Source: a virus. From it: 31,031 nucleotides of DNA. A program made the translations under genes and the position numbers. The stretch lies in the IMG/VR virus record IMGVR_UViG_3300030329_002217, positions 1-31,031 of that record. One strand, given 5' to 3'. The notes under the pieces were generated by a model. That model was not told the DNA's origin, searched no databases, and saw only the letters and a program-made list of their open reading frames with translations. Positions 1 to 9,198 of the stretch are shown piece by piece (the first letter of the stretch is position 1; each line of letters opens with the position of its first letter).

Positions 1-464
1 CTAATCCTAGTTTAGTAGATGCACAATCAACAGTAGATTTATTAGAGGTTGTAATTAGACGAGATAATACAGATATAAATGTTAGTAGAATATCAAGAGC
101 TGAGTATCTTAATATTCCTAATAAAACACAACAAGGTAGACCGACTCAATATTTTGTAGACAGGTTAATTACACCTACTATAAATTTGTGGCCAACACCA
201 GAGAACTCTACCGACCAATTAATTTTTTATAGAGTTAAAAGAATACAAGATGCTGACGCAGGAACTAATAATCCAGATGTTCCGTTTAGGTTTTTACCTT
301 GTTTAGTGGCAGGGTTGGCATATCATCTTGCAGTTAAAAAATCACCTCAAAGAATAGGTGTTTTAAAAGATATTTATGAAGAAGAATTTGCTCGAGCTGC
401 GGCTGAGGATGGCGAAAGAACTGCGCTACGTCTAGTTCCATCTTACTCATCGTTAAATATATAA
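1..464 (+). CDS. Head-tail adaptor-like protein, 5'-truncated
   Basis: The reading frame is open from base 3 and its start lies outside the window; about 153 residues are visible. It has the same layout as the protein at 969-1616: a G-x-P-x-Y element, then L-x-PTP, then a YY/FY strand, then a helical C-terminus with aromatic residues. This resembles the small head-tail adaptor (connector) proteins of podovirus- and siphovirus-like marine phages, which sit between portal and tail. The stop codon overlaps the next ATG by one base (TAATG), so translation is probably coupled. The TTG at 186 is internal, since the conserved part begins well upstream of it. The adaptor assignment comes from recalled family resemblance and position. 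Confidence 0.6.
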   Translation, partial: NPSLVDAQSTVDLLEVVIRRDNTDINVSRISRAEYLNIPNKTQQGRPTQYFVDRLITPTINLWPTPENSTDQLIFYRVKRIQDADAGTNNPDVPFRFLPCLVAGLAYHLAVKKSPQRIGVLKDIYEEEFARAAAEDGERTALRLVPSYSSLNI

Positions 465-967
465 TGGCTAATTTTGCTTCTGGAAAACACGCTTTAGGTA
501 TATCTGATAGATCAGGTAGAACTTATAAATTAAGAGAAATGATTAAAGAATGGAATGGGTTGTTGGTAGGAAAAGATGAATTTGAATCTAAACAACCGCA
601 ATTAGAGCCTAGACATACAAAAGCTGATCCGCAAGCATTACGTCAGAGTAGACCAGATAGGACAGAGCCAGCAGCTGAAGTTTTATTACCTTTTAATGGA
701 TTTAGAACAGGTGATAGTGGCTCCGCGATAATTACCGTTACAGAGCCTGGGCATGGCAGATCTACAGGCGATACAGTTAGATTTAGAAATGTAGAAAATT
801 TTGATGGTTTTACAGATTCTGTAATAGAGTTATCTTCAGGGTATTCGATAACAAAAGTGGACACTGATAGTTATACATTTACCACCAGTAGTGAAACTGC
901 TACAACAGGTAATGTTAAAGGTGGCGGTGGTTTTGCTTCAGCAGGTCCAGTAACAGTGAGCGCATAA
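464..967 (+). CDS. Virion structural protein with FCCH-like beta module
   Basis: A 167-residue protein between two adaptor-like genes. The N-terminal half (to about residue 80) is polar with many charged residues. The C-terminal half carries an EPGHG...TGD-x-V-x-F segment followed by a short strand-rich tail ending in glycine-rich GGGG. A recognisably similar module is inserted in the large tail protein at 5047-7347 (ADHG..KTGD..TF). This HG-x-x-TGD pattern is typical of the small FCCH-like beta modules that decorate phage tail and adaptor proteins. The specific role is unknown; a virion location is inferred from the module and the neighbours. Confidence 0.6.
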   Translation: MANFASGKHALGISDRSGRTYKLREMIKEWNGLLVGKDEFESKQPQLEPRHTKADPQALRQSRPDRTEPAAEVLLPFNGFRTGDSGSAIITVTEPGHGRSTGDTVRFRNVENFDGFTDSVIELSSGYSITKVDTDSYTFTTSSETATTGNVKGGGGFASAGPVTVSA

Positions 968-968
968 T

Positions 969-1616
969 ATGGCATTTACATTTACAACATTAAAAACAGC
1001 TATACAAGATTACACACAAAATAGTGAAACAACTTTTGTTAATAATTTATCAAGATTTATTATTAATGCAGAGGAACGCATTTTTAAAGAGGTGCAACTA
1101 GATGTATTTCGTAAAAATGTAAATGGTGCTATAACTTCAGGTAACAAGTTTTTAACAAAGCCTACTGATTATTTATCTACTTTTTCTTTAAGTATATTAA
1201 ATAATTCTGAAAATGTTTTTTTATTACGTAAGCACCCTACTTTTTTACAAGATTATACACCTGACCCAAGCACTACAGGAGTACCACAGTATTACGCAGA
1301 TTTTGATGAAACTACGTTTTTGTTAGCTCCAACACCAAGTTCTGGTTTTACTGCTGAATTACATTATTATCACAGGCCAACTTCAATAACTGCAACAAGT
1401 GATGGCACGAGTTGGTTAGGAACTAATGCAGAATTAGCTTTATTGTATGCCTCATTAGTTGAGGCTTATACCTTTATGAAGGGTGAAGCAGATATGTTTC
1501 AGATTTACAATGCAAGATATCAAGAAGCATTGGCGTATCTTAAAAATCTTGGTGAAGGTAAAAATACTAGAGATGAGTATCGTTATGACAAACTCAGAAA
1601 AGAGGTTATTGCTTAA
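969..1616 (+). CDS. Head-tail adaptor-like protein
   Basis: A 215-residue protein resembling the adaptor proteins that follow the portal/capsid genes in marine phages (DUF6682-like, recalled, not searched). Residues about 1-60 are helical (a TLKTAIQDYT start and a NAEERIF helix). The middle is strand-rich (VPQYYADFDE, LLAPTPSSG, LHYYHRP). The C-terminus is a helical bundle rich in Tyr, Ala and Glu. It is probably a paralogue of the truncated first gene. Its stop overlaps the next start (TTAATG), consistent with coupled translation in a structural operon. Confidence 0.65.
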   Translation: MAFTFTTLKTAIQDYTQNSETTFVNNLSRFIINAEERIFKEVQLDVFRKNVNGAITSGNKFLTKPTDYLSTFSLSILNNSENVFLLRKHPTFLQDYTPDPSTTGVPQYYADFDETTFLLAPTPSSGFTAELHYYHRPTSITATSDGTSWLGTNAELALLYASLVEAYTFMKGEADMFQIYNARYQEALAYLKNLGEGKNTRDEYRYDKLRKEVIA

Positions 1617-1906
1617 TGTTTAATCTTAAAGTTGAGTCAAATCTAGGAAATGCTGATGTAGTCACTTCTAAAAATAGAGGATTAAACGCTGAAGAATGGG
1701 CTAATATTGCAGTAAATAGAATAGTGCAAATTTCAGCTGACACTCCTTTACCATTACGAGAACAAGCTATCGCATATAAAGGACGTATAAAAAATTTATT
1801 AGTAGGTTACTTTCAACAAGTAGCAAAAAGTGAAAGGTCTACCATTAAAGTTATTTTAGAGCAAAAAGGTCATAGAGACATAGCGAAAAACATAGAGGAT
1901 ATTTAA
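1616..1906 (+). CDS. Conserved small phage protein, unknown function
   Basis: A 96-residue, mostly helical protein with a GLNAEEWANIAV element near residue 22 and an alternating charged C-terminal helix. It has no membrane segment or catalytic motif. Its place between the adaptor and structural genes, overlapping the adaptor stop, fits a small assembly or structural factor. Similar small proteins occur at this point in other marine phage genomes (from memory); no function can be assigned. Confidence 0.6.
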   Translation: MFNLKVESNLGNADVVTSKNRGLNAEEWANIAVNRIVQISADTPLPLREQAIAYKGRIKNLLVGYFQQVAKSERSTIKVILEQKGHRDIAKNIEDI

Positions 1907-1907
1907 T

Positions 1908-2339
1908 ATGGCAATTACATCTGCAATGTGTACCTCTTTTAAAAAAGAATTATTAGAAGGTAAGCATAATTTTTTGAATAGTGGTGGTGATACATTTAAG
2001 TTAGCCTTATATACTTCAGATGCTAGTTTAGGTGCAAGTACCACTGCATATACTACAAGCAATGAGGTTAGTGGCACAGGTTATACGGCTAAAGGTAATA
2101 CTTTAACTAGAGTAGACCCAAGCACTGATGGCACTACAGCAATTACTGATTTTGCTGACACAACTTTTTCAAGTAGTACTATAACAGCTAGAGGAGCTTT
2201 AATTTTTAATGAAGATACTAGCGGTGATACTTCTGTTATTGTTTTAAACTTTGGTTCCGACAAAAGTAGTAGTGCAGGTGATTTTACTATAACTTTTCCA
2301 GCTGCTGACGCATCTAACGCAATTATAAGGATAGCTTAA
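1908..2339 (+). CDS. Beta-rich virion structural protein
   Basis: A 143-residue protein of a pattern seen widely in tailed phages: an N-terminal helix (FKKELLEGKHNF), then the element FKLALYTSDASLGASTTAYT, an NEVSGTGYTAKGN segment and a Ser/Thr/Asp-rich beta C-terminus. These are usually annotated as structural or tail proteins. The length looks complete. The stop (TAA at 2337-2339) abuts the next ATG at 2340 with no gap, which supports cotranslation. The precise position in the particle is unknown. Confidence 0.65.
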   Translation: MAITSAMCTSFKKELLEGKHNFLNSGGDTFKLALYTSDASLGASTTAYTTSNEVSGTGYTAKGNTLTRVDPSTDGTTAITDFADTTFSSSTITARGALIFNEDTSGDTSVIVLNFGSDKSSSAGDFTITFPAADASNAIIRIA

Positions 2340-3005
2340 ATGGCTATCGGTTGGGGGAGAGATGGGTGGAGTGAGGGCGCATGGGGAACCACAGATACAT
2401 CTGTTTCCGTAACAGGTTTAAGTGGCACGGGTGCTGTAGGCTCTGTTACGGTAGTTGAAGGAACAGGTGTCTCTTTTGCTGTAACAGGTCAGTTAGGGAC
2501 AAGTGCAGTTGGTTCTGTAACAGCTACAGGTGGAGCTACTGTTTCCGTAACTGGTCAGTTAGGGACAGGTGCTGTAGGCTCAGTAAATGTTGTATTAGGT
2601 ATTACTGTTTCTGTAACAGGTCAATCTGCTACAAGTGCTGTAGGCTCAGTTACTATAGTTGAAGGCACAGGGGTAGATATAACTTTAACCGGTCAATCTA
2701 GCACAGGAGCAGTGGGATCTCCCACTATTGTTGAAGGCACGGGTGTTGATGTAACTTTAGATGGTCAATCAGCAACTGGTGAGGTAGGAGTTTTACTAGG
2801 TTGGGTTGAAATAGATGATTCACAAAATATTACTTATTTTAACATTAATGATTCTCAAAGCATTACTTGGTCGGAAATAGATGATTCACAACAATTAAAT
2901 TTTATTGAAATAACTCCTAGTAGTAGTGTAACTTATTCAGAAATAACAAATTCAGAAACAACTGTATATACAGAAATTGATGACGCACAAGATAGAGCAG
3001 CATAG
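2340..3005 (+). CDS. Repetitive structural protein (two repeat types)
   Basis: A 221-residue protein. After a Gly/Trp-rich start (GWGRDGWSEGAWG) come about six imperfect repeats of 22-24 residues with the core VTGQ-x-x-T-x-AVGSVT-VVEGTGV (residues about 20-155). Then come about six shorter repeats of 11-12 residues with the core (W/Y)-x-EIDDSQ-x-x (residues about 156-221). Both patterns occur in phage structural proteins, often tail-associated, and suggest stacked beta units. The DNA repeats are diverged, so this is an old protein-level repeat and not a fresh tandem duplication. Whether copy number varies between relatives is unknown. Confidence 0.6.
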   Translation: MAIGWGRDGWSEGAWGTTDTSVSVTGLSGTGAVGSVTVVEGTGVSFAVTGQLGTSAVGSVTATGGATVSVTGQLGTGAVGSVNVVLGITVSVTGQSATSAVGSVTIVEGTGVDITLTGQSSTGAVGSPTIVEGTGVDVTLDGQSATGEVGVLLGWVEIDDSQNITYFNINDSQSITWSEIDDSQQLNFIEITPSSSVTYSEITNSETTVYTEIDDAQDRAA

Positions 3006-3016
3006 GATTAAATACA

Positions 3017-4666
3017 ATGGCTAGTACATTTACAACAAATTTAGGTATAGAAAAACCAGCAACCGGAGATAAAGCTGGAACATGGGGAACCATGACAAAT
3101 ACCAACATGGACTTAATTGATGAAGCAACTAATGGTGTTGTTAGTATCACGTTAGCAGCAACAGGTAGTTCTGGATCTCCAAATGACTTACCTATAACTA
3201 ATGCCACTTCATCTAATGGTAGAAATAAATTTATAGAATTTGTTGATGGTGGTGATTTAGGTGGAACAGCATTTGTTCAACTTAGCCCTAATGATGCGGA
3301 AAAAATAGTATTTGTTAGAAATAGTTTGTCAGGTAGTCGTAGTATTTTAATATTTCAAGGGACTTATGATTCTGGCCGAGATTTTGAAATTCTAAATGGT
3401 AAGGATTATATATTAAAGTTTCCAGGTAGTGGTTCTTCTTCAACAGTTGCAACTGTTTTAGATAATCCAGTAATAGGTAGTAATTTAGAAGTAGGCGATA
3501 ACCTTACTTTATCATCTGATTCGTCTGTATTAAGTTTTGGTGCAGATAGTGATGTTACTATCACACATAATCACAACACAGGAATAACATTAAATGACAA
3601 AGATATTTCTGGTGTTGCTACTATTAATGGGGCAGGTTTACAAGCACATAACTACATACTCAATCCAGAATTTAATGTAGCTCAACGTGGTAAAGTTATA
3701 AATGCAACAACTCCTTTTTCAGGTGCAAACAATGATGCTAGTTATACTTTAGATAAGTGGATTTTACTAAGTGATGGTAATGATATTGTTGATATTGCTC
3801 AAACTGACTCAAACGTGCCTACAGGTAGTCAAAACGCAATAGAATTAGAAGTAGAAACTGCCAACAAAAAATTTGGTATTGTTCAATTTCTTGAGAATGT
3901 AAACTGCGAATCTATCTTGGGACAAGAGGTAACTTTAAGTTTTCAAGCCCAAGCCACTGCAAATCTTGATGATGTTCGTGCAGCTATTATAGCTTGGGAT
4001 GGCACTGAGGATGCTCCAACTAAAGATATAATTAATTCTTGGGAAGCTGAAGGTTCTAACCCTACGTTAGTATCTAATTTTACTTTTGAAAATACACCCG
4101 CTGATTTAAATGTAACTACTTCTTTTGCAAAGTATTCTATTACAGCAACGATAGATACCTCTGGAGCAAAAAATGTAGCTGTTTTTATATGGTCAAATGT
4201 TACTGGAACCACGGCAGGAACAGATAAACTACAAATATCGCAAGTACAATTAGAAAAAGGTTCCTCTGCATCTGCGTTTTCTTTTACAGATTTTAGTGAT
4301 CAATTTTTAAAATGTGCAAGATACTTTAGAGGGTGGTTAGAAACAAGTGACGATTCTGCAAATGCTAGTGCAATCGCTACTGGACATAGTTTTACAACGA
4401 GTTCAAGATTACAATTATTTAATGTAGTGCCCTTTCGTGCGACCCCAACAATAGATCAAAATGAGTTACTGATTTTATCAAGCACAGCAGCCAATGTAAC
4501 CACAATTAGTTCAATAGGAACAGTAGGTCCTGGACAAAATGGGCTTACTTTTAATGCTGCTTATTCAACCACATCTTTCACAACAGGAGGTCAAGTTGCA
4601 CTTTTTTTAGATACAGCAGAATCAGGAACATCACGTTGTTTTATTTCATGTGAATTAGGAGCTTAA
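3017..4666 (+). CDS. Tail fibre / receptor-binding protein
   Basis: A 549-residue protein. The N-terminus (TNLGIEKPATGDKAGTWGT, then NMDLIDEA) is the typical head-proximal start of many phage tail fibres. A beta/collar region follows. From about residue 215 comes YILNPEFNVAQRG, a hallmark of carbohydrate-binding tail-fibre domains (NPxFxxxQRG), with a lectin-like stretch containing FGIVQFLEN and LQISQVQLEKG, and a C-terminal trimer-like domain containing KCARYF. It probably binds the host surface. It is followed by a 62-residue partner gene, as is common for fibre loci. Assignment rests on motif recognition. Confidence 0.75.
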   Translation: MASTFTTNLGIEKPATGDKAGTWGTMTNTNMDLIDEATNGVVSITLAATGSSGSPNDLPITNATSSNGRNKFIEFVDGGDLGGTAFVQLSPNDAEKIVFVRNSLSGSRSILIFQGTYDSGRDFEILNGKDYILKFPGSGSSSTVATVLDNPVIGSNLEVGDNLTLSSDSSVLSFGADSDVTITHNHNTGITLNDKDISGVATINGAGLQAHNYILNPEFNVAQRGKVINATTPFSGANNDASYTLDKWILLSDGNDIVDIAQTDSNVPTGSQNAIELEVETANKKFGIVQFLENVNCESILGQEVTLSFQAQATANLDDVRAAIIAWDGTEDAPTKDIINSWEAEGSNPTLVSNFTFENTPADLNVTTSFAKYSITATIDTSGAKNVAVFIWSNVTGTTAGTDKLQISQVQLEKGSSASAFSFTDFSDQFLKCARYFRGWLETSDDSANASAIATGHSFTTSSRLQLFNVVPFRATPTIDQNELLILSSTAANVTTISSIGTVGPGQNGLTFNAAYSTTSFTTGGQVALFLDTAESGTSRCFISCELGA

Positions 4667-4668
4667 AA

Positions 4669-4857
4669 ATGGCAACATATACAAATGCACAATACACCGA
4701 AGATGAACTTTATACAGGTGGCCCAACTATTAAAAATATAAAATGCACACTTGATGGTAGGAATATTGTAGTTCCCTTAGATTCTAAAAATAGTGATTAC
4801 ATAGCAATTCAAAAAGAAGTTGCCGCTGGAAATTTAACTATTGCTAATGCTGAATAA
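4669..4857 (+). CDS. Small protein next to the tail fibre
   Basis: A 62-residue protein starting two bases after the fibre stop. Its middle (LDGRNIVVPLDSKNSDYIAI) and its end (VAAGNLTIANAE) match a small protein type frequently found downstream of phage fibres, where a short domain carries a VPxDxxNxDYxxI core. The function is unknown; a role in fibre assembly or as a small structural part is possible. The last bases overlap the region upstream of the next gene. Confidence 0.55.
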   Translation: MATYTNAQYTEDELYTGGPTIKNIKCTLDGRNIVVPLDSKNSDYIAIQKEVAAGNLTIANAE

Positions 4858-4858
4858 A

Positions 4859-5047
4859 ATGAAAGATATGGATGAAAAAGTACATGATGTTGCTGCTAAA
4901 TTAGAGGCTCATGTAGCTCGTTCGGAGGAACGAGACAAAACTGTTTTCAACCGACTTGATAATATCGAACGCAATATTCGACAACATACTTTTGCTTTAT
5001 TAACAGGAATGGCAGGTGTTATTCTTACTTTATTATTGAGATTGTAA
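4859..5047 (+). CDS. Coiled-coil membrane protein, XhlA/holin-like
   Basis: A 62-residue protein if started at ATG 4859. A TTG at 4841 in frame would add six residues but lies inside the previous gene. Residues about 4-40 are highly charged with a heptad-like pattern (VAAKLEAHV, RLDNIERNI). The last 17 or so (LLTGMAGVILTLLLRL) form one membrane segment. This soluble-coil-plus-C-terminal-TM layout matches XhlA-type proteins associated with lysis, although the gene sits in the tail block and not the lysis block. The stop overlaps the next ATG (TAATG). A membrane anchor with another role is equally possible. Confidence 0.6.
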   Translation: MKDMDEKVHDVAAKLEAHVARSEERDKTVFNRLDNIERNIRQHTFALLTGMAGVILTLLLRL

Positions 5048-7347
5048 TGCCATTAGTAAAACTACAATTTAGACCAGGTATTAATAAAGAAAGTACATCT
5101 TATGCAAATGAGATGGGTTGGTTTGATTCTAGTTTAATACGCTTTCGCAAGGGCCGTGCTGAAAAACTAGGTGGTTGGTTAAAACTTAGTTCTGACACTA
5201 TTTTAGGAATCGTTCGTTCTCTTTTTACTTGGATAGCTTTAGATGGCTCAAAGTTCATGGGCGTAGGAACGAGTGAAAAATTTCTTATTGAAGAAGGAGG
5301 TATTTATAACGACATTACTCCTTTGAGAGCTACACAAGCAAGTTTATCTAATCCGTTTACCTCTACAAATTTAAGTTCAGTGTTAACCGTAACTGATGCA
5401 GATCATGGTGCTAAAACGGGAGATTTTGTTACTTTTTCAGGAGCATCAACATTTAATGGAGTAGCCGCATCTGCAATTAATACAAATTTAAAAATAACTG
5501 AAGTATTAAGTAGCTCACAATATAAAGTAGATACGGGTGATGCAGCCTCAAGTTCAGGAACTGGAGGAGGAACTGTAACTGCTAAATATGAAATATCAGT
5601 AGGTACTAGTTCTGCTGTGCCAGGTATAGGTTGGGGTGCAGGATTATACGGTGGTAATTTAAACGATGTAGTGGCTACTACATTAAATGGAGCTGTAAGC
5701 ACAAGTGCCAGTTCTATAACACTTACTGATGCCACTGGTTTTGCTCTACCATCGGATACCACCCTATCTGCTGACATCGAGATAGATGCTGCAACTATCG
5801 CTGTAGCTGATAGCTCTAATTTTCCCGCAAAAGGCACAATAAAAATTGGTAGTGAAAATATTATTTATACAGGTAATGCTAACAATACTTTTAGCGGTTT
5901 AACTAGAGGTGCTGATGGCACCACAGCTGCTACAGCAAGTAGTAGTGCAGCTGTAAAATTATTAGGTTTAATAAAAATTAATAACGAATTAGTTTTATAT
6001 GACACAGTATCTACGAACACATTAAGTGATTTAACTCGTTCCGCTAGAAATACTTCTGTTTATAGTGGTACAAGTAGAAGTTCTCCTACTACAGCAAACG
6101 CATCTCATAGCGATGGAGATGTTGTAGTTTTAGCAAATGATTTTTCAGGATGGGGTAATTTATCTGATAATACAAGTGCTAACTTACAGTTAAGACTATG
6201 GTTTCAAGATAATTTTGGTGAAGATTTAATATTTAATGCAAAAGATAACACACCTTATTACTGGGATAGAACTTTAACAACAGGCACAAGAGCCACTGAT
6301 TTAGCCTCTCAATCCGGTGCTTCAGATGCACCAACAATAGTTAGACAAATAATGGTTTCAACTGAAGATAGACATGTTTTAGCTTTTGGTTGTAATGAAG
6401 TTGGTTCTACAACACTTAATCCGTTACATGTAAGATTCTCAGATCAAGAAAATCCTTTTGTGTGGACACCAAGAATTACTAATACAGCAGGTGGTTTAAC
6501 TATATCTTCTGGTTCAGAAATAATTCGTGCGGTAAAAACAAAGCAAGAAATATTAATTTATACTGATGTAAATACTCACTCTATGAAATTTTTAGGCCCA
6601 CCTAATACTTTTGGTATTACTTTATTAGCTAGTAATACATCTTTAATAGGTCCAAATGCTGTGACCACAGTAGCAGATAGCGTATTTTGGATGAGTACAG
6701 AAAACTTTTATGTGTATGCAGGTCGCTTATCTATTATACCTTGCACTGTGTTACGACATATTTTTGATGATATTAATATTGACCAAAGCGAAAAAATAGT
6801 AGCAGGGTCAAATAAAATGTTTGATGAGGTATTTTGGTTTTACCCATCTTTGAGTTCGGAAGAAAATGATAAATACGTTAAATATAATTATGCTGAAAAA
6901 ACATGGGATATAGGCACATTATCTCGAACTGCTTGGTTAGATTTTAATATTCACACTTTACCAAGAGCTGCAGGTAATGATAGTAATGGCAACACTACTG
7001 TATTTACGCATGAAACAGGTACAACCGATGATGGCGCAGCTATGACCAGCTTTATTGAATCTGCTGATATAGATTTAGACCCAGATGGTAATAATTTTAT
7101 GTTAGTTAGCCGTATTATTCCTGATATTGCATCAACAGATCAGGTTGATTTTGTATTAAAAACTAGAAATTTTCCTGGTGATACATTAGTGACTAATTCA
7201 ACTAATGCGATATTACCTACCACACAACAGTCTTTTACTCGAGCTAGAGCACGACAAATAGCATTACGTATCGAAAGTAATATATCTAATGTTAACTGGA
7301 CGTTAGGAGATACTAGGCTTGACCTTAGACCAGATGGGAGGCGATAA
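5047..7347 (+). CDS. Large tail hub/nozzle-like structural protein
   Basis: A 766-residue protein. The N-terminus (LQFRPGINKE, YANEMGWFDSSLIRFR, KLGGWLKL) is characteristic of large marine phage tail proteins often annotated as tail tubular B-like or P22 gp10-like stabilisation/nozzle proteins. An FCCH-like module (HGAKTGDFVTFSG) is inserted at about residues 118-180. Short repeated beta modules follow at about 215-340, with the element N(E/N)-x-(I/L)-Y(T/D) appearing twice (SENIIYTG, NELVLYDT). The C-terminal half contains repeated W/F-rich strands compatible with a propeller. The inserts look like acquired decoration. Confidence 0.65.
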   Translation: MPLVKLQFRPGINKESTSYANEMGWFDSSLIRFRKGRAEKLGGWLKLSSDTILGIVRSLFTWIALDGSKFMGVGTSEKFLIEEGGIYNDITPLRATQASLSNPFTSTNLSSVLTVTDADHGAKTGDFVTFSGASTFNGVAASAINTNLKITEVLSSSQYKVDTGDAASSSGTGGGTVTAKYEISVGTSSAVPGIGWGAGLYGGNLNDVVATTLNGAVSTSASSITLTDATGFALPSDTTLSADIEIDAATIAVADSSNFPAKGTIKIGSENIIYTGNANNTFSGLTRGADGTTAATASSSAAVKLLGLIKINNELVLYDTVSTNTLSDLTRSARNTSVYSGTSRSSPTTANASHSDGDVVVLANDFSGWGNLSDNTSANLQLRLWFQDNFGEDLIFNAKDNTPYYWDRTLTTGTRATDLASQSGASDAPTIVRQIMVSTEDRHVLAFGCNEVGSTTLNPLHVRFSDQENPFVWTPRITNTAGGLTISSGSEIIRAVKTKQEILIYTDVNTHSMKFLGPPNTFGITLLASNTSLIGPNAVTTVADSVFWMSTENFYVYAGRLSIIPCTVLRHIFDDINIDQSEKIVAGSNKMFDEVFWFYPSLSSEENDKYVKYNYAEKTWDIGTLSRTAWLDFNIHTLPRAAGNDSNGNTTVFTHETGTTDDGAAMTSFIESADIDLDPDGNNFMLVSRIIPDIASTDQVDFVLKTRNFPGDTLVTNSTNAILPTTQQSFTRARARQIALRIESNISNVNWTLGDTRLDLRPDGRR

Positions 7348-7514
7348 TGGCAAAATTACTTGTGTCATCGTTAGCTCAGGCACCTGATGAGTATGATGCA
7401 GACACCCTACAAAGCATTTTACGAGAAATCGAAATTGCTTTGCAAAGCAAAGATTTTCCACAACAAGTAGAGGGTAAAGATAACTCTCGTAGTTTAGCGT
7501 GGTTTTTAGGCTAG
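7347..7514 (+). CDS. 55-residue small protein between tail genes
   Basis: ATG at 7347 overlaps the previous stop by one base (TAATG). The frame runs 55 codons to TAG at 7512-7514, directly followed by the next ATG at 7515. The product begins MAKLLVSSLAQAPDEYDAD, continues with a helix (TLQSILREIEIAL) and ends SLAWFLG. The flush spacing on both sides and the amphipathic helix support a real gene. No function is recognised; it is short enough to be missed by length-filtered gene calling. Confidence 0.7.
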   Translation: MAKLLVSSLAQAPDEYDADTLQSILREIEIALQSKDFPQQVEGKDNSRSLAWFLG

Positions 7515-7865
7515 ATGAGTACGTTTTATAAAAATGCAAAAGTAGATTTAACTACTACAGGTATTACTACTTTATATACTGCACCTACGGCCACTAGCAC
7601 TGTTAGTCCAGCTACAGCTATCTTTAAATCTATTTTAGTTGCAGACGATAGTGGGTCAGCTTCCACTATAACATTGACAATTACTGATACGTCATCTAAC
7701 GTATTTGTATTGTTTAACGTCAAAGCCACCACTGGTAATGGCACGGTTGAATTATTATCTGCGCCATTAGTAGTAGAAGAAGGGGAGGCTTTAAAAGTTA
7801 CGGCAGGTAACGCTAACCGCTTACACGTAGTAGGCAGCTATTTAGAGATTACTAGAGATGACTAA
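7515..7865 (+). CDS. Small beta-rich structural protein
   Basis: A 116-residue protein with a strand-rich composition (ATAIFKSILVADDSG, then STITLTITDTSSN, then a C-terminal EGEALKVTAGNANRLHV). The pattern of an extended beta sandwich ending in a VTAGNAN-x-LHV-x-GSYLE stretch recurs in phage tail and decoration proteins. It abuts the small gene before it, and its C-terminus overlaps the next gene's start by eight bases. A tail or decoration role is inferred. Confidence 0.6.
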   Translation: MSTFYKNAKVDLTTTGITTLYTAPTATSTVSPATAIFKSILVADDSGSASTITLTITDTSSNVFVLFNVKATTGNGTVELLSAPLVVEEGEALKVTAGNANRLHVVGSYLEITRDD

Positions 7866-9189
7866 CGGCATACAACAATTAGCAGACAATTTAGCAGAAT
7901 TTGGACGATATGGTGATACCTATATGGTACACGCAGCAGAGGGTGAGACAGTTGTTCCTGCTGAGATATTAGAAGCTAATCCAAATCTTAAAGACGAATT
8001 ATTCAGACAAATGCAATTAATGGGTATTCAAGACCCTAATCGTTATGTCGTAGGTAATACCTTAAATAGTATTAACCCTATCACTGGTCAACCAGAATTT
8101 TTCTTTAAAAAATTATTTAAGAAGGCATTTAAAGTTGTAAAAAAAGCAGCTCCTATTGTTGTAGGTGCAGTAGCAGGTCCACCCGCTGGAGCAGCATTAG
8201 GGGCAGCTATAGGTGCTGCTGAGGGTAAAGGACTTAAAGGTATTTTAGGTGGAGCAGCAACAGGATTTTTTGGGGGTCAAGCATTAGCAGGTGGGATAGC
8301 TGGTTTTCAGGGAGCACCTTCAAGTGCTGGTCTTTTTAGTAAATTAGGATCAGCAGTTAGGGGTGGCATTGGTAATCTTTCTTTAGATCCAAGAGGAAGT
8401 AAAACTATTGGTTTTGGTCAATTATTTGGACGAGCAGCACCAGCAGTACAGAGTAAATTTGCATTACCTACAACAGGTTCGCTTGGTAGTGAAGTATTAT
8501 CAACGACGCCTCCAGAAGGTTTAATGTCCTCCCCATTTGAAGCAGCAAAAAAAGTGCTTGAAAAAACACAATTAGGAGATCCAGGTTCTAAATCACAATT
8601 TTTAGAAGTAGCAGGGTCTAAATTTCCAACGTCTCTTAAGGATATTAATGTTGGAAGTAAGGTAGCAGAAGCAGCTAAAACTACAGGTGGTTTAACTAAA
8701 ATAACAGATGCTTTAAAAGGTGATTTAGGCAAAAATTTATTAAAATTTGGTTTACCATTGGGAGCTGCGGCTTTTGCTGCTAAGTATCAATCAGATTTTA
8801 ATAAACAAAGAACTGATGTAAATCCACAAATGACAGCGGGACAAGAGTTTTTTAGTACACCGCGTGACCAAAGAACAGCAGAACAACAGTTTGCAGCAGG
8901 AATAAGTGCTCCATTTGGAGCAGCAGAGTTAGCTAGACAAACTGGTATAAGTATTGAAGATGCACAAAATTATTTAAGTTCAGCATTTCCTAGTGAGCGT
9001 TTAATGGCAGCGACGGGTGGTGAAATAGTAGGCCCAGGCACTGGCACATCAGATAGTATACCTGCAAGATTGTCTGACGGTGAGTTTGTATTAACAGCAC
9101 AAGCAGTCAGGGGTGCGGGTAACGGAGACAGAGATTTAGGTGCAGCAAGAATGTACGACTTAATGAGTCGATTTGAAAGGATGGCATAA
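7858..9189 (+). CDS. Internal virion / ejection-like protein
   Basis: A 443-residue protein. Residues about 100-155 are rich in Gly/Ala with hydrophobic helices (VVGAVAGPPAGAALGAAIG), a membrane-interacting region preceded by a Lys-rich stretch (FKKLFKKAFKVVKKA). The C-terminus holds GGEIVGPGTGTSDSIPARLS followed by DGEFVLTAQAVRG, a recurrent motif in marine phage virion proteins. It is the first of four consecutive large genes that resemble internal virion proteins, which are expelled into the host to help DNA cross the envelope. The function is inferred from position and composition. Confidence 0.6.
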   Translation: MTNGIQQLADNLAEFGRYGDTYMVHAAEGETVVPAEILEANPNLKDELFRQMQLMGIQDPNRYVVGNTLNSINPITGQPEFFFKKLFKKAFKVVKKAAPIVVGAVAGPPAGAALGAAIGAAEGKGLKGILGGAATGFFGGQALAGGIAGFQGAPSSAGLFSKLGSAVRGGIGNLSLDPRGSKTIGFGQLFGRAAPAVQSKFALPTTGSLGSEVLSTTPPEGLMSSPFEAAKKVLEKTQLGDPGSKSQFLEVAGSKFPTSLKDINVGSKVAEAAKTTGGLTKITDALKGDLGKNLLKFGLPLGAAAFAAKYQSDFNKQRTDVNPQMTAGQEFFSTPRDQRTAEQQFAAGISAPFGAAELARQTGISIEDAQNYLSSAFPSERLMAATGGEIVGPGTGTSDSIPARLSDGEFVLTAQAVRGAGNGDRDLGAARMYDLMSRFERMA

Positions 9190-9198
9190 GGAAGTAAT

